From assembly GCA_046756925.1 (NCBI GenBank), contig JBHHXH010000068.1, positions 1 to 14,980 on the forward strand: a stretch of 14,980 bases of DNA, written 5' to 3'. Shown here in pieces: positions 1 through 6,871 of the stretch (position 1 is the stretch's first letter; each line of letters starts with the position of its first letter). A program made the translations under genes and the position numbers. The DNA is from JAJDBU01 sp046756925. GTDB lineage: Bacteria > Nitrospirota > Nitrospiria > SBBL01 > JAADHI01. The notes under the pieces were generated by a model. That model had not been told where the DNA came from. It saw nothing but the letters and a program-made list of their open reading frames with translations, and did not search any database.

Positions 1-203
1 GGCGATATCTTGAATATAACCAAGTACGAGGGATGTCTGTTCTCACTGACTGGATTGATTGGTTGGGGGGCTACCCTTTTCAGGTCGCCAAACCGGAACA
101 GATTTTTAATTTTTATAAAAAAAAAGGCTTTATCCTGGACCGCCTTAAAACGCGGGGAGGTCGCCTTGGTTGTAACGAATATGTTTTCTTCAAACCAAAT
201 TGA
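1..203 (+). CDS. C-terminal fragment of a class I SAM-dependent methyltransferase (5' end outside window)
   Basis: The frame whose first whole codon is at base 3 is open from the window edge to TGA at 201-203 and gives about 66 residues. They include RGMSVLTDWIDWLGGYPFQV, then a PEQIFNFYKKKGFILDRLKT stretch, and LGCNEYVFFKPN at the end. This WLGGYPFEVA...PEEIFDFY...GFxLxxLKT...GCNEfVF pattern is one I associate with the C-terminal end of small class I SAM-dependent methyltransferases, often found in polysaccharide or glycan clusters. The SAM-binding N-terminal part is outside the window, so the substrate cannot be judged. An ATG-started frame at 10-249 overlaps it, but that peptide resembles nothing and is a shadow. 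The identification rests on remembered family pattern only. Confidence 0.66.
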   Translation, partial: RYLEYNQVRGMSVLTDWIDWLGGYPFQVAKPEQIFNFYKKKGFILDRLKTRGGRLGCNEYVFFKPN

Positions 204-380
204 TTATAGATATACCAGTAAAGAGGCCTATTTTAATCCAAAGTGTTGAGGCAAAACAGGAATGAGCGCTTTTCTTAAAAAAGAAAACCGGCATGATTTA
301 TTATGGCACAACACGTTGGTTCGTCAAACTGGAAGAACATGATCTATCGATAACATACTGCTTAGGAAGCGCGTAGATCC
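204..380. other. Intergenic stretch, A+T-rich, no gene seen
   Basis: About 177 bases separate the methyltransferase stop from the next start codon. I see only short frames (for example a 26-codon frame from ATG 262) and a weak A+T-rich hairpin, TTTTCTT at 270-276 against AAGAAAA at 281-287. It is not a convincing terminator because no clear GC stem is present. AGGAAG at 364-369, 11 bases before ATG 381, may serve as a somewhat distant ribosome binding site for the following gene. Confidence 0.5.
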
Positions 381-1061
381 ATGAAGTCGGCATATAGATC
401 AAGTCTCGTAATCGGTTTGATCATCCTATTGTCATGTGCTCAAATATACACTCAGAATCGGCTTGGCACATATCGGAATATAGAACAAGAATCTCTCCTC
501 TACCTTCCATCCGGCAAGTATTTAAAACCGATTTCCCTGGGATACCACCACATGCTGGCCGATTTGCTCTGGATTAAAACCGTTTCCTATTTTGGCAGCC
601 ACTTTATGACGGATAAGGAGTACCCTTGGTTGTTCCATATGCTCTCTAGAATCATCGATTTAGATCCTCGCTTTGACTTTCCTTACTATTTTGGAGGGAT
701 CGTTTTATCCTTGGAGGCGTCACAGGCCGAGAATGCGAACCAGATTCTCGAAAGGGGGATGGAGGCATATCCCGATAAATGGGAGTATCCGTTTTATTTC
801 GGGTTTAATCTCTATTATCACCTAGAAGACCCCCTGAAGGCGGCACTTTACATTGAACGTGCATCCCTTTTGCCGGGAGCGCCGCCATTTACCAAGACAC
901 TCACTGGAACACTCTATGAAAGATCTGGAAAAAACCAGACTGCATTAAATTTTTACAAAGAGATTTATAAAAATACAACCGATGAAATCGTTCGGAAAAA
1001 TGTTGCCGATCGAATCGAAAAAATCCTCTCGGAAAAAAGGAAAGATGGTTCCCGCAATTGA
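381..1061 (+). CDS. Membrane-anchored or lipoprotein TPR-like protein, first gene of an ABC transporter operon
   Basis: The product has 226 residues. Residues 8-18 are hydrophobic and end in LLSC with Cys19, so it is either an anchored protein or a lipoprotein with a slightly atypical lipobox. The rest should lie in the periplasm. The mature part opens with LLYLPSGKYLKPISLGYHHM and a DLLWIKTVSYFG stretch. It then shows helical pairs typical of tetratricopeptide repeats, such as YYFGGIVLSLEASQAENANQ, FYFGFNLYYHLEDPLKAALY and the TLYERSGKNQTALNFYKEIY segment. TPR proteins generally hold protein partners together. The next gene starts 17 bases before this one stops, so the two are co-translated. 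I infer a periplasmic accessory subunit for the ABC transporter that follows. The exact function is unknown, and the identification as TPR is by eye. Confidence 0.75.
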   Translation: MKSAYRSSLVIGLIILLSCAQIYTQNRLGTYRNIEQESLLYLPSGKYLKPISLGYHHMLADLLWIKTVSYFGSHFMTDKEYPWLFHMLSRIIDLDPRFDFPYYFGGIVLSLEASQAENANQILERGMEAYPDKWEYPFYFGFNLYYHLEDPLKAALYIERASLLPGAPPFTKTLTGTLYERSGKNQTALNFYKEIYKNTTDEIVRKNVADRIEKILSEKRKDGSRN

Positions 1062-1977
1062 GATCAGGCATTTGACGAAGGTCTTCCGTTCAGGATTTTT
1101 GATGAAAGAGAAGAAAGCGCTTTGCGACCTGAATCTGACGGTTGAGCGTGGAACGGCCTTTGGGTTCTTGGGTCCGAACGGCGCGGGAAAAACCACGACC
1201 ATCAAGTTCTTAACAGGACTGATTCACCCAACATCGGGCGATGGATTCATATTCGGAAAATCCATTCGTGACCTCTCTGTTAAAATGAAGATCGGTTTTC
1301 TTACGGAACATCCTTATTTTTACGATTATCTGACCGGTCTTGAGTTTCTCCGCTTTTGCGGAGCACTTTTTGGGATGCCCCGGAAGGCCTTGGACCATCG
1401 GATCGATACATTGATCGATTTGGTGCATTTACAAGGCGCTGAAAACATCCAGCTTCGGCAATATTCCAAAGGCATGCTTCAGCGGATCGGTTTGGCGCAG
1501 GCTTTGATCAATGACCCCGAATTGGTGATCCTCGATGAACCCATGTCGGGTTTAGATCCCATTGGTCGGAAGGAGGTGAGAGATATTATCCTTCGTTTAA
1601 AGGAAGCCGGAAAGACTGTTTTTTTTAGTACACATGTGCTTTCCGATGCAGAGGTGATTTGCGATCAGGCCGGTATTATTGTCAATGGGCGGTTGCGAAG
1701 TATCGGGCCATTAGAAGCACTGTTGGATCCCAAAATAAAATCGATCGAAGTCACGCTTGCGGGAATCCCTCAAGAGAAAGTACAGCTTCTAAAGCCGATT
1801 TCCGATTCGATCAGAACGGGAAACCATAGAATATTGATTGCCCTTGCTGATGAGCAAGACCTTCAAAAACTGATCTCTTGGGCACAAAAGGAAAAGGGGC
1901 GGATCGTATCGATCGTTCCAAGGAAAGAAACCTTAGAAGATATCTTCTTGGAGGAGATCCGGGAGGCCCAAGCTTGA
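1045..1977 (+). CDS. ABC transporter ATP-binding protein (ABC-2 / NatA-like class)
   Basis: This is a 310-residue ATPase that would power the adjacent permease from the cytoplasmic side of the inner membrane. With the start at ATG 1045, the motifs are Walker A GPNGAGKT at residues 43-50, a variant signature YSKGMLQR starting at 140, Walker B VILDEP at 161-166 followed by MSGLDP, and the switch histidine in STH at 197. The YSKGM signature and the roughly 90-residue extension after the H-loop are typical of ABC-2-type exporters (NatA, CcmA-like, gliding and polysaccharide exporters). An in-frame ATG at 982 exists, but it would add a basic, unrelated leader inside the upstream gene; 1045 is preceded by AAGG and starts directly before the conserved IEIRHLTKVF. 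The substrate is unknown. Confidence 0.92.
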   Translation: MVPAIEIRHLTKVFRSGFLMKEKKALCDLNLTVERGTAFGFLGPNGAGKTTTIKFLTGLIHPTSGDGFIFGKSIRDLSVKMKIGFLTEHPYFYDYLTGLEFLRFCGALFGMPRKALDHRIDTLIDLVHLQGAENIQLRQYSKGMLQRIGLAQALINDPELVILDEPMSGLDPIGRKEVRDIILRLKEAGKTVFFSTHVLSDAEVICDQAGIIVNGRLRSIGPLEALLDPKIKSIEVTLAGIPQEKVQLLKPISDSIRTGNHRILIALADEQDLQKLISWAQKEKGRIVSIVPRKETLEDIFLEEIREAQA

Positions 1978-2741
1978 AAGCCCTCCGCGCCATCGCCGTG
2001 AATACTTTCAAGGAGGCTGTCCGTAACAAAATCCTCTACAGCCTCATCTTCTTTGCTTTTGTGATGATGGCCGTCTCCTTGGTCCTCGACCAAGCCACGG
2101 TCGGTCAGCGGAATAAAATCATCAAGGATATGGGGCTCGGAAGCATTAATCTTTTCGGTGTGATGATCGCGATTGTCGTCGGTATCAACTTGGTTTACAA
2201 GGAAATAGAAAAGCGGACGATCTATCCCATACTGGCCAAACCCGTGAGGCGTTCCCAGTTCTTAGTCGGGAAATATATCGGTATTCTCCTCACGCTGCTG
2301 GTTGAAACGGTCCTGATGTCGTGTTTCTTATTTTTGCTCGTATTGTTGTATGAGGGTCTGCTCGATTTTTATCTATCGCTGGCGCTGGTCATGATCTTTG
2401 TCGAACTCTCCGTGATTTCCGCGGTCGCGATTTTTTTCTCTTCCTTCTCCACCCCGTTTTTAAGTGGAATGTTCACGTTTGCTGTCTATGTGATTGGGCA
2501 TCTGACAGAATATCTCAAGCAATTCGGGGCCGATTCCGGCAGTTGGATGATCGAGCGAATCACCATTTTTTTCTATTATTTCTTGCCGAACTTGGAATTG
2601 TTTAACCTCAAGGGGGCGGCCGTATACCACCTTCCCGTCGAAAGTGGTAAAATAGTGCTCAGCATCCTATATGGTTTACTCTATATTTCCATTGTCATGA
2701 TCGTTTCCGTGATTTGTTTCGAGAGGAGAGATTTTAAATAA
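1974..2741 (+). CDS. ABC transporter permease (ABC-2 type membrane protein)
   Basis: The product has 255 residues if it starts at TTG 1974. That codon overlaps the TGA of the ATPase gene (TTGA) and lies 7 bases after GGGAGG at 1961-1966. The first residues then read (M)KALRAIAVNTFKEAVRNKI, a typical cytoplasmic start for this permease class. An ATG at 1878 is in frame but lies deep in the ATPase gene. About six membrane segments are visible: LIFFAFVMMAVSLVLD, NLFGVMIAIVVGINLVY, ILLTLLVETVLMSCFLFLLV, LALVMIFVELSVISAVAIFF, MFTFAVYVIGHL and IVLSILYGLLYISIVMIVSV. The sequence KEIEKRTIYPILAKPVRRSQ, with a membrane-re-entry feel, is frequent in ABC-2 permeases of the NosY/copper-type group. It should form a dimer with the ATPase. 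The substrate cannot be read from the sequence. Confidence 0.88.
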   Translation: MKALRAIAVNTFKEAVRNKILYSLIFFAFVMMAVSLVLDQATVGQRNKIIKDMGLGSINLFGVMIAIVVGINLVYKEIEKRTIYPILAKPVRRSQFLVGKYIGILLTLLVETVLMSCFLFLLVLLYEGLLDFYLSLALVMIFVELSVISAVAIFFSSFSTPFLSGMFTFAVYVIGHLTEYLKQFGADSGSWMIERITIFFYYFLPNLELFNLKGAAVYHLPVESGKIVLSILYGLLYISIVMIVSVICFERRDFK

Positions 2742-3400
2742 TGACCCAAGACCAGGTTGTCAAAAAAATCGGCATCGGGGCGCTTTGTTTCCTGGCGGTG
2801 ATCCTGCTGATCGTCATCAAGGTCTTTTTTTCCTCAATGAAGGAGTACAATAAAGCGGAGGCGGCTTTTTCCGAACGGGACTACCGAACCGCCATCACCC
2901 ACTACGAACGTGCGATTCTTTGGTATTTGCCCTTTGGCGGCCATGTCGATCGGTCGGCGGCCCAACTATGGGCGATTGCAGAGATTCTAGAGGTCCAAGA
3001 TAAACCCCTGGCCTTGGAGGCCTATCGCTCGCTTCGAAGTGTGTTTTACGCCACACGGAGCTTTTACACGCCGGGGAAAGATTGGATCGATCGGGCCAAC
3101 CCAAAAATTGCCCGTCTCATGGCCGAGCAAACCATCTATTCCGAGGCGGACAGAAAGAAGAGCATTGCGAAAAAAACGGAAGAAGCGCTGGCCATCCTTC
3201 AGCGGCCGATGAAGCCCGATGCCTTTTGGTCCATCGTCCTGGAGATCGGTTTTCTGGGCTGGGTCGGAGGTGTCCTGCTCTTTATTTGGCGGGCTTTTCG
3301 GGAGGGCGGTACCCAAATTATCGCGAAACGCGGCCTTTTTTGGGGCAGCATTGTCATCTTTTTTTATGCCCTTTGGATTGTCGGCATGATGAAGGCATGA
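2741..3400 (+). CDS. Inner-membrane protein with a TPR-like periplasmic region, fourth gene of the ABC operon
   Basis: The 219-residue product starts at an ATG that shares one base with the permease stop (TAATG), so it is translationally coupled. One membrane segment lies at residues about 11-30 (IGALCFLAVILLIVIKVFF). The helical segment that follows, YNKAEAAFSERDYRTAITHYERAI, reads like a TPR hairpin. Two further hydrophobic stretches close the protein: FWSIVLEIGFLGWVGGVLLF and GLFWGSIVIFFYALWIVGMM. The middle, from about 35 to 155, should face the periplasm. I do not recognise a named family. Because the operon also opens with a TPR protein, the two may contact each other across the membrane face of the transporter. 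That is inference from context. Confidence 0.78.
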   Translation: MTQDQVVKKIGIGALCFLAVILLIVIKVFFSSMKEYNKAEAAFSERDYRTAITHYERAILWYLPFGGHVDRSAAQLWAIAEILEVQDKPLALEAYRSLRSVFYATRSFYTPGKDWIDRANPKIARLMAEQTIYSEADRKKSIAKKTEEALAILQRPMKPDAFWSIVLEIGFLGWVGGVLLFIWRAFREGGTQIIAKRGLFWGSIVIFFYALWIVGMMKA

Positions 3401-3410
3401 GTGTGATGCC

Positions 3411-3590
3411 ATGATACCGGTTTATATCTTCATGATCATCATCGGAATCGTTGGTATTGGTTTCGGTTTTTGGGGCCAGGGTGCTTTGAAACCGCCCTAT
3501 GACACGGCGGCCGCACTTGCCCTGCCTTTGAGTCTCATTTTGGGACTCCTCGGTGCCCTTCTTTTGTGTGTCCCGCAATTTTTCAGTTAA
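3411..3590 (+). CDS. 59-residue membrane protein with two helices, last gene of the ABC operon
   Basis: ATG 3411 to TAA 3588-3590 encodes 59 residues that start MIPVYIFMIIIGIVGIGFGF. A short polar turn with GALKPPYDTAA follows, then ALALPLSLILGLLGALLLCV and PQFFS. This is two membrane helices with a short Pro-rich loop. The gene begins 10 bases after the stop of the preceding membrane protein, in the same direction, and codon use looks like its neighbours, which supports a real gene. GTG 3401 is not in the same frame, so ATG 3411 is the natural start. No family is recognised. It may be a small subunit or assembly factor of the transporter. Confidence 0.6.
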   Translation: MIPVYIFMIIIGIVGIGFGFWGQGALKPPYDTAAALALPLSLILGLLGALLLCVPQFFS

Positions 3591-3599
3591 GGTGTACCT

Positions 3600-3641
3600 G
3601 AGCCAGCCGATCCGGCTTGACCTATTGCAATGGCTGGGCTC
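3600..3641 (+). other. Imperfect hairpin after the ABC operon, possibly a weak terminator
   Basis: GAGCCAGCC at 3600-3608 can pair imperfectly with GGCTGGGCTC near 3632-3641, just after the stop of the 59-residue gene. A C-run follows instead of a T-run, so it is not a standard intrinsic terminator. Confidence 0.25.
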
Positions 3642-3653
3642 CCCCGCTAAACT
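3625..3653 (+). promoter_or_regulatory. Possible sigma70-type promoter for the small secreted protein
   Basis: TTGCAA at 3625-3630 and TAAACT at 3648-3653 are separated by 17 bases. Each matches the -35 and -10 consensus at four of six positions. The position, about 75 bases before ATG 3727, fits a promoter. Matches this weak also occur by chance. Confidence 0.25.
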
Positions 3654-3726
3654 ATAAAACTAAGCATTTTCCGGTAATATGGCCCTGGTGAGCTTCAATG
3701 ATGTTCGCGATTTTAGGAGTAATCGG

Positions 3727-4158
3727 ATGAAAAAGACCTTGTTTTGGATGTTCTTGACCGGACGTTTGATGCTTCTTGGTTTGGTCATATTGGGAGCCGG
3801 ACCTGTGTGGCGTCGTCCTGCCCTTGCGTCTCATATCACAGCGTCGGATGTCGAGCGCTATGTCCGTGCGCGAATCGACATCGGAGAATCGATGCGGGCG
3901 TTTTTTCGAAACCGGAGGCCGCCGCAGTTTGGACCCGAAGGTGGCCCGTCAATGGAGGAACTCAGGAAATTGGAAGCGGAGATCAACGACCATATCGCCG
4001 GTATCCTATCAAAATACGGTTTGACGATCGAGCAATACCAGTCTGAAAGCCCGGATGTGTTTGCCGAGGAAGCGGGGGTCAAACGCTTCTTGTCGGCTCA
4101 TCCCGATCTTAAAAAAAGGTATGAAGCGCTCCCGCAAAGTCCCCGACGGGGACCCTAA
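3727..4158 (+). CDS. Small secreted helical protein, possibly DUF4168-like
   Basis: The 143-residue product is read from ATG 3727, which has AGGAG at 3715-3719 with a 7-base spacer. An upstream in-frame ATG at 3679 lacks such a site and would put 16 unlikely residues before the leader. A signal peptide is clear: MKKTLFWMF, a hydrophobic core with LMLLGLVILGAG, and PALA at residues 31-34 as cleavage site. The mature part is charged and helical, with ITASDVERYVRARIDIGESM near the start and HIAGILSKYGLTIEQYQSES further on. The GLTIEQY turn and the overall pattern recall DUF4168-type secreted proteins, but I cannot confirm this. It stands alone between the ABC operon and the sugar genes. The end of the gene contains a GTCCCC/GGGGAC hairpin (4139-4153). 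Confidence 0.65.
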   Translation: MKKTLFWMFLTGRLMLLGLVILGAGPVWRRPALASHITASDVERYVRARIDIGESMRAFFRNRRPPQFGPEGGPSMEELRKLEAEINDHIAGILSKYGLTIEQYQSESPDVFAEEAGVKRFLSAHPDLKKRYEALPQSPRRGP

Positions 4159-4276
4159 CAGACTTGATCAGAGATTCCTTAAGAGACCCCTTCCCTTAGT
4201 GTCTCGATCGGGGATATTTGAAACCCCTCGCCCTTAGGCGAAGGTAAAATTGGCGTTGTTGTTTTGCGATTTGTCA

Positions 4277-4351
4277 TTTCGAGCGAAGGGAGAAATCTTG
4301 TTGTTCGGCATTTGTCGTTTAAGATTTCTCAGTCACTTCGTTTCTTCGAAA
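4277..4351. repeat. Dispersed palindromic repeat (TTTCGA...GAGAAATCTT family)
   Basis: The left arm is TTTCGAGCGAAGGGAGAAATC with a following TT (4277-4299). The right arm begins AAGATTTCTC at 4321 and ends TTCGAAA at 4351. The inner ten bases GAGAAATCTT pair perfectly and so do the outer TTTCGA/TCGAAA ends, with a mismatched middle. Repeats with this 'CATTTCGAGCGAAGxGAGAAATCTT' look are common between genes in many environmental bacterial genomes. The transcript would fold into one long hairpin. Confidence 0.7.
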
Positions 4352-4390
4352 AAACAAGCAATGTTTCTTGCTGTTTCGAAATCAGAGGAA

Positions 4391-4438
4391 GTCGATTGCA
4401 ATCGACCCTCCGCGAGCTCTTAGACTTAAAGTCGGAGG
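4391..4438. repeat. Perfect 16-base palindrome followed by a second hairpin
   Basis: GTCGATTGCAATCGAC at 4391-4406 equals its own reverse complement. It is directly followed by CCTCCG (4407-4412) paired with CGGAGG (4433-4438), with GACTTAAAGTC nested inside. It could be a dyad operator, the tail of the neighbouring repeat element, or a leader hairpin for the sugar genes. Confidence 0.55.
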
Positions 4439-4467
4439 CCGCCTAGTCCGTTAAGAGGAAATTTAAT

Positions 4468-5751
4468 ATGACAGAACAAACATTATTGGAAACCAAAATC
4501 GCTATCATCGGCTTAGGTTATGTGGGGCTGCCCTTGGCCGCGGCGTTTGGAGAAACATTCGAGACCGTCGCCTTCGATATCGATAAGACACGTATCGAGG
4601 CGTTAAGGGAAGGGATCGATGCGACCTTGGAAGTGTCCGAAGATGCCTTGAAGCATGCGACAAAGCTTCGATACACGACTCTGATCGAGGATGCTCGGAC
4701 CTGTCACTTTTTCATCGTGACGGTGCCGACTCCTATCGATGCTTACAAGAGACCCGATTTAAGCGCCCTGATCAAGGCGTCACGAAGCGTCGGTTCTGTA
4801 TTAAAAAAGAACGACATTGTCGTTTACGAATCGACGGTCTACCCCGGGGTGACGGAGGACGTCTGTGTGCCCGTCCTTGAAGCGGCATCGGGATTGCGGT
4901 TTAACCATGATTTTTTTGTGGGTTACTCGCCCGAGCGTATCAATCCGGGGGATAAGGCCCATCGCGTGACCCATATCCTCAAGGTGGTTTCCGGATCGAC
5001 ACCCGAAACCCTTGAGCGGATTGATAGGCTCTACAGCGCCGTTATTACTGCGGGAACCTATCGCGCCGAGTCTATCCGGGTGGCCGAGGCGGCGAAGGTG
5101 ATCGAAAATACGCAGCGCGATGTCAACATCGCACTCGTGAACGAATTGGCGTTGCTTTTCAACCGGCTCGGGCTCGATACCGATGCCGTCTTGAAGGCGG
5201 CCGGTACGAAGTGGAACTTTTTGCCCTTTCGACCCGGCTTGGTCGGAGGGCATTGTATTGGGGTCGATCCCTATTATCTGACCCATAAGGCTCAGGAAGT
5301 TGGTTACCATCCGGAGGTCATCTTGGCGGGACGGCGGATCAACGACAATATGGGCGCCTATGTGGCTGGAGAGGTTATTAAATTGATGACCCGAAGACAA
5401 ATCCAAGTGGGCGGAAGCCGCATCTTGGTCTTGGGCGTCACCTTCAAGGAGAACTGCCCGGATATTCGAAATACCCGTGTCATCGATATTGTGGAGTCCT
5501 TGTCGGGTTACGGCGTAAATGTCGAGCTGTTCGATCCTTGGGCCGATGCCAATGAGGTTGCACGGGAGTATGGTATTGCATTGCTTCGGGAACCGAAGGA
5601 AGGTCACTACGATGCGATTATCCTGGCAGTTGCCCACGATGCCTTTAAGGCTTGGACCCAAGATCGAATGACACGTTTTGCCAAACCGGATTTTGTTTTA
5701 TACGATGTGAAACACATCCTGGATCGCGCTTGGGTGGATGGACGGTTGTAG
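4468..5751 (+). CDS. tviB: UDP-N-acetylhexosamine 6-dehydrogenase of the TviB/WbpO type
   Basis: The 427-residue cytoplasmic enzyme oxidises C6 of a UDP-HexNAc (UDP-GlcNAc in TviB, UDP-GalNAc in WbpO) to the uronic acid using two NAD+. The N-terminal Rossmann motif GLGYVG is at residues 15-20. Also present are TVPTPI at 85-90, YSPERINPGD at 153-162, AEAAKVIENTQRDVNIA with Lys210 and Asn214, FRPGLVGGHCIGVDPYYL with the catalytic Cys263, and FKENCPDIRNTR in the UDP-binding C-terminal part. Length and these blocks match Salmonella TviB, as I remember it, closely over the whole protein. Other UDP-sugar dehydrogenases (WecC, WbpA, Ugd) fit less well, though substrate choice cannot be proven by eye. 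AGAGGAA lies 7-8 bases before the ATG. It probably shares a transcript with the epimerase downstream. Confidence 0.93.
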   Translation: MTEQTLLETKIAIIGLGYVGLPLAAAFGETFETVAFDIDKTRIEALREGIDATLEVSEDALKHATKLRYTTLIEDARTCHFFIVTVPTPIDAYKRPDLSALIKASRSVGSVLKKNDIVVYESTVYPGVTEDVCVPVLEAASGLRFNHDFFVGYSPERINPGDKAHRVTHILKVVSGSTPETLERIDRLYSAVITAGTYRAESIRVAEAAKVIENTQRDVNIALVNELALLFNRLGLDTDAVLKAAGTKWNFLPFRPGLVGGHCIGVDPYYLTHKAQEVGYHPEVILAGRRINDNMGAYVAGEVIKLMTRRQIQVGGSRILVLGVTFKENCPDIRNTRVIDIVESLSGYGVNVELFDPWADANEVAREYGIALLREPKEGHYDAIILAVAHDAFKAWTQDRMTRFAKPDFVLYDVKHILDRAWVDGRL

Positions 5752-5777
5752 CCCAAGGAGGATAAACTGCCCTTGGG
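5752..5777 (+). other. Hairpin between the dehydrogenase and epimerase genes
   Basis: CCCAAGG at 5752-5758, directly after the TAG, pairs with CCTTGGG at 5771-5777. A T-run occurs only later (about 5793-5798), so it is not a standard terminator. It may protect the upstream message or modulate read-through into the epimerase gene. Confidence 0.3.
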
Positions 5778-5810
5778 TGTATATGGACTGGGGTTTTTGA
5801 GAGTATCGGA

Positions 5811-6821
5811 ATGAAATATCTCGTTACAGGTGCCGCCGGATTTATCGGTTATCATGTCACTCGCCGGCTCTTAAATAACGGCCACGAGGTCGTCGGTCTC
5901 GATAATTTAAGCGATTATTACGATATTCAGTTGAAACGCGATCGATTAAAGACCTTGGAGGGGAGACCGCATTTCCGTTTCTTGGAGGCGGATATATCGG
6001 ATCGTGAGGGCATGACGCATGTTTTCAACCAAGGCTGGTATGACCGGGTGATTCATCTCGCGGCCCAAGCCGGGGTTCGCTACAGCCTGGAGAATCCCCA
6101 TGCCTATGTCGATAGCAACCTGGTGGGGTTTATGCATATCTTGGAGGGCTGCCGGATATCCGAGACGCCGCATCTTGTCTATGCTTCATCCAGTTCGGTT
6201 TACGGCGCCAATACCAAGATGCCGTTTTCCGTGCACCATAATGTCGACCATCCGGTGTCTCTTTACGCCGCAACCAAGAAAGCGAACGAACTCATGGCCC
6301 ACACCTATTCGCATCTCTACCGGCTTCCGATGACCGGTCTCCGGTTTTTCACCGTGTACGGCCCCTGGGGGAGGCCCGATATGGCGCTCTTTCTTTTCAC
6401 GAAGGCCATCCTTGCCGGCGTGCCGATCGATGTCTACAACCATGGGAAGATGCAGCGGGATTTTACTTATATCGACGATATTGTCGAAGGGGTGATCCGG
6501 GTGAGCGAAACACTTCCAAAACCCAACAGGAATTGGTCGGGAGAGGCGCCCGACTCCGCTACCAGCACGGCACCCTATAAGATCTACAATATCGGAAACA
6601 ACCAGCCTGTCGAGCTTTTGAACATGATCGAAATTTTGGAGCAGGCCCTGGGGAAAAAGGCCGAACGTCGTCTGATGCCCATGCAGCCCGGTGACGTTCC
6701 TGCGACCTATGCGGACGTGGACGATTTGATCAAGGATGTCGGTTTTAAGCCCCAAACGCCCATCGCGGAAGGCATCGAGAAGTTTGTCGAATGGTACAGG
6801 GGCTATTATCGAGACCGTTAG
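5811..6821 (+). CDS. NAD-dependent UDP-uronate 4-epimerase (CapI / UDP-glucuronate 4-epimerase family)
   Basis: The 336-residue extended short-chain dehydrogenase would interconvert the C4 epimers of a UDP-hexuronic acid. The NAD-binding GAAGFIG is at residues 7-13, DNLSDYYD at 31-38, HLAAQAGVRYS near 82-92, SSSSVYG at 126-132 with the catalytic Ser, and YAATK with Tyr152 and Lys156. RFFTVYGPWGRPDMALFLF and HGKMQRDFTYIDDIVEGVIR are hallmarks of the CapI/UDP-GlcA 4-epimerase group rather than of GalE or TviC. It follows the TviB-like dehydrogenase by 59 bases on the same strand, so the pair likely acts in sequence, perhaps yielding UDP-GalNAcA or UDP-GalA for surface polysaccharide. The ribosome site before ATG 5811 is weak (GAGAG). 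Confidence 0.92.
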   Translation: MKYLVTGAAGFIGYHVTRRLLNNGHEVVGLDNLSDYYDIQLKRDRLKTLEGRPHFRFLEADISDREGMTHVFNQGWYDRVIHLAAQAGVRYSLENPHAYVDSNLVGFMHILEGCRISETPHLVYASSSSVYGANTKMPFSVHHNVDHPVSLYAATKKANELMAHTYSHLYRLPMTGLRFFTVYGPWGRPDMALFLFTKAILAGVPIDVYNHGKMQRDFTYIDDIVEGVIRVSETLPKPNRNWSGEAPDSATSTAPYKIYNIGNNQPVELLNMIEILEQALGKKAERRLMPMQPGDVPATYADVDDLIKDVGFKPQTPIAEGIEKFVEWYRGYYRDR

Positions 6822-6871
6822 TTTCGTGTCGAGGATTTCAGAAGGGCTTGTCCTGCCGCTGAGAATTTTAA

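Larger units (their letters stand above)
4159..4467. other. Gene-free interval filled with palindromic repeats
   Basis: About 309 bases lie between the secreted protein and the dehydrogenase gene. They hold GAGAC/GTCTC and CTCGCC/GGCGAAG type hairpins at about 4180-4244, a long inverted repeat at 4277-4351, a perfect 16-base palindrome at 4391-4406 and a CCTCCG/CGGAGG hairpin at 4407-4438. An open frame at 4264-4446 only translates the repeat and is not taken as a gene. AGAGGAA at 4454-4460 is the ribosome binding site of the following gene. Confidence 0.6.

Noticed and set aside
10..249. 79-codon plus-strand frame starting MNITKYEGCLF
   Set aside because: It overlaps the real methyltransferase C-terminus in another frame, and its peptide has no recognisable pattern.
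3600..3641. Strong intrinsic terminator after the first ABC operon
   Set aside because: The stem is imperfect and followed by C residues, not T residues; only reported as a weak hairpin.
4264..4446. 60-codon frame as a small gene
   Set aside because: It is the translation of the palindromic repeat region, with no ribosome site and a peptide typical of repeat DNA.
4159..4467. CRISPR array
   Set aside because: The repeats are inverted, unequal and not regularly spaced direct repeats; no cas gene is near.
4801..5661. 286-codon minus-strand frame
   Set aside because: It is antisense to the well-supported dehydrogenase gene; its length is a by-product of codon bias there.
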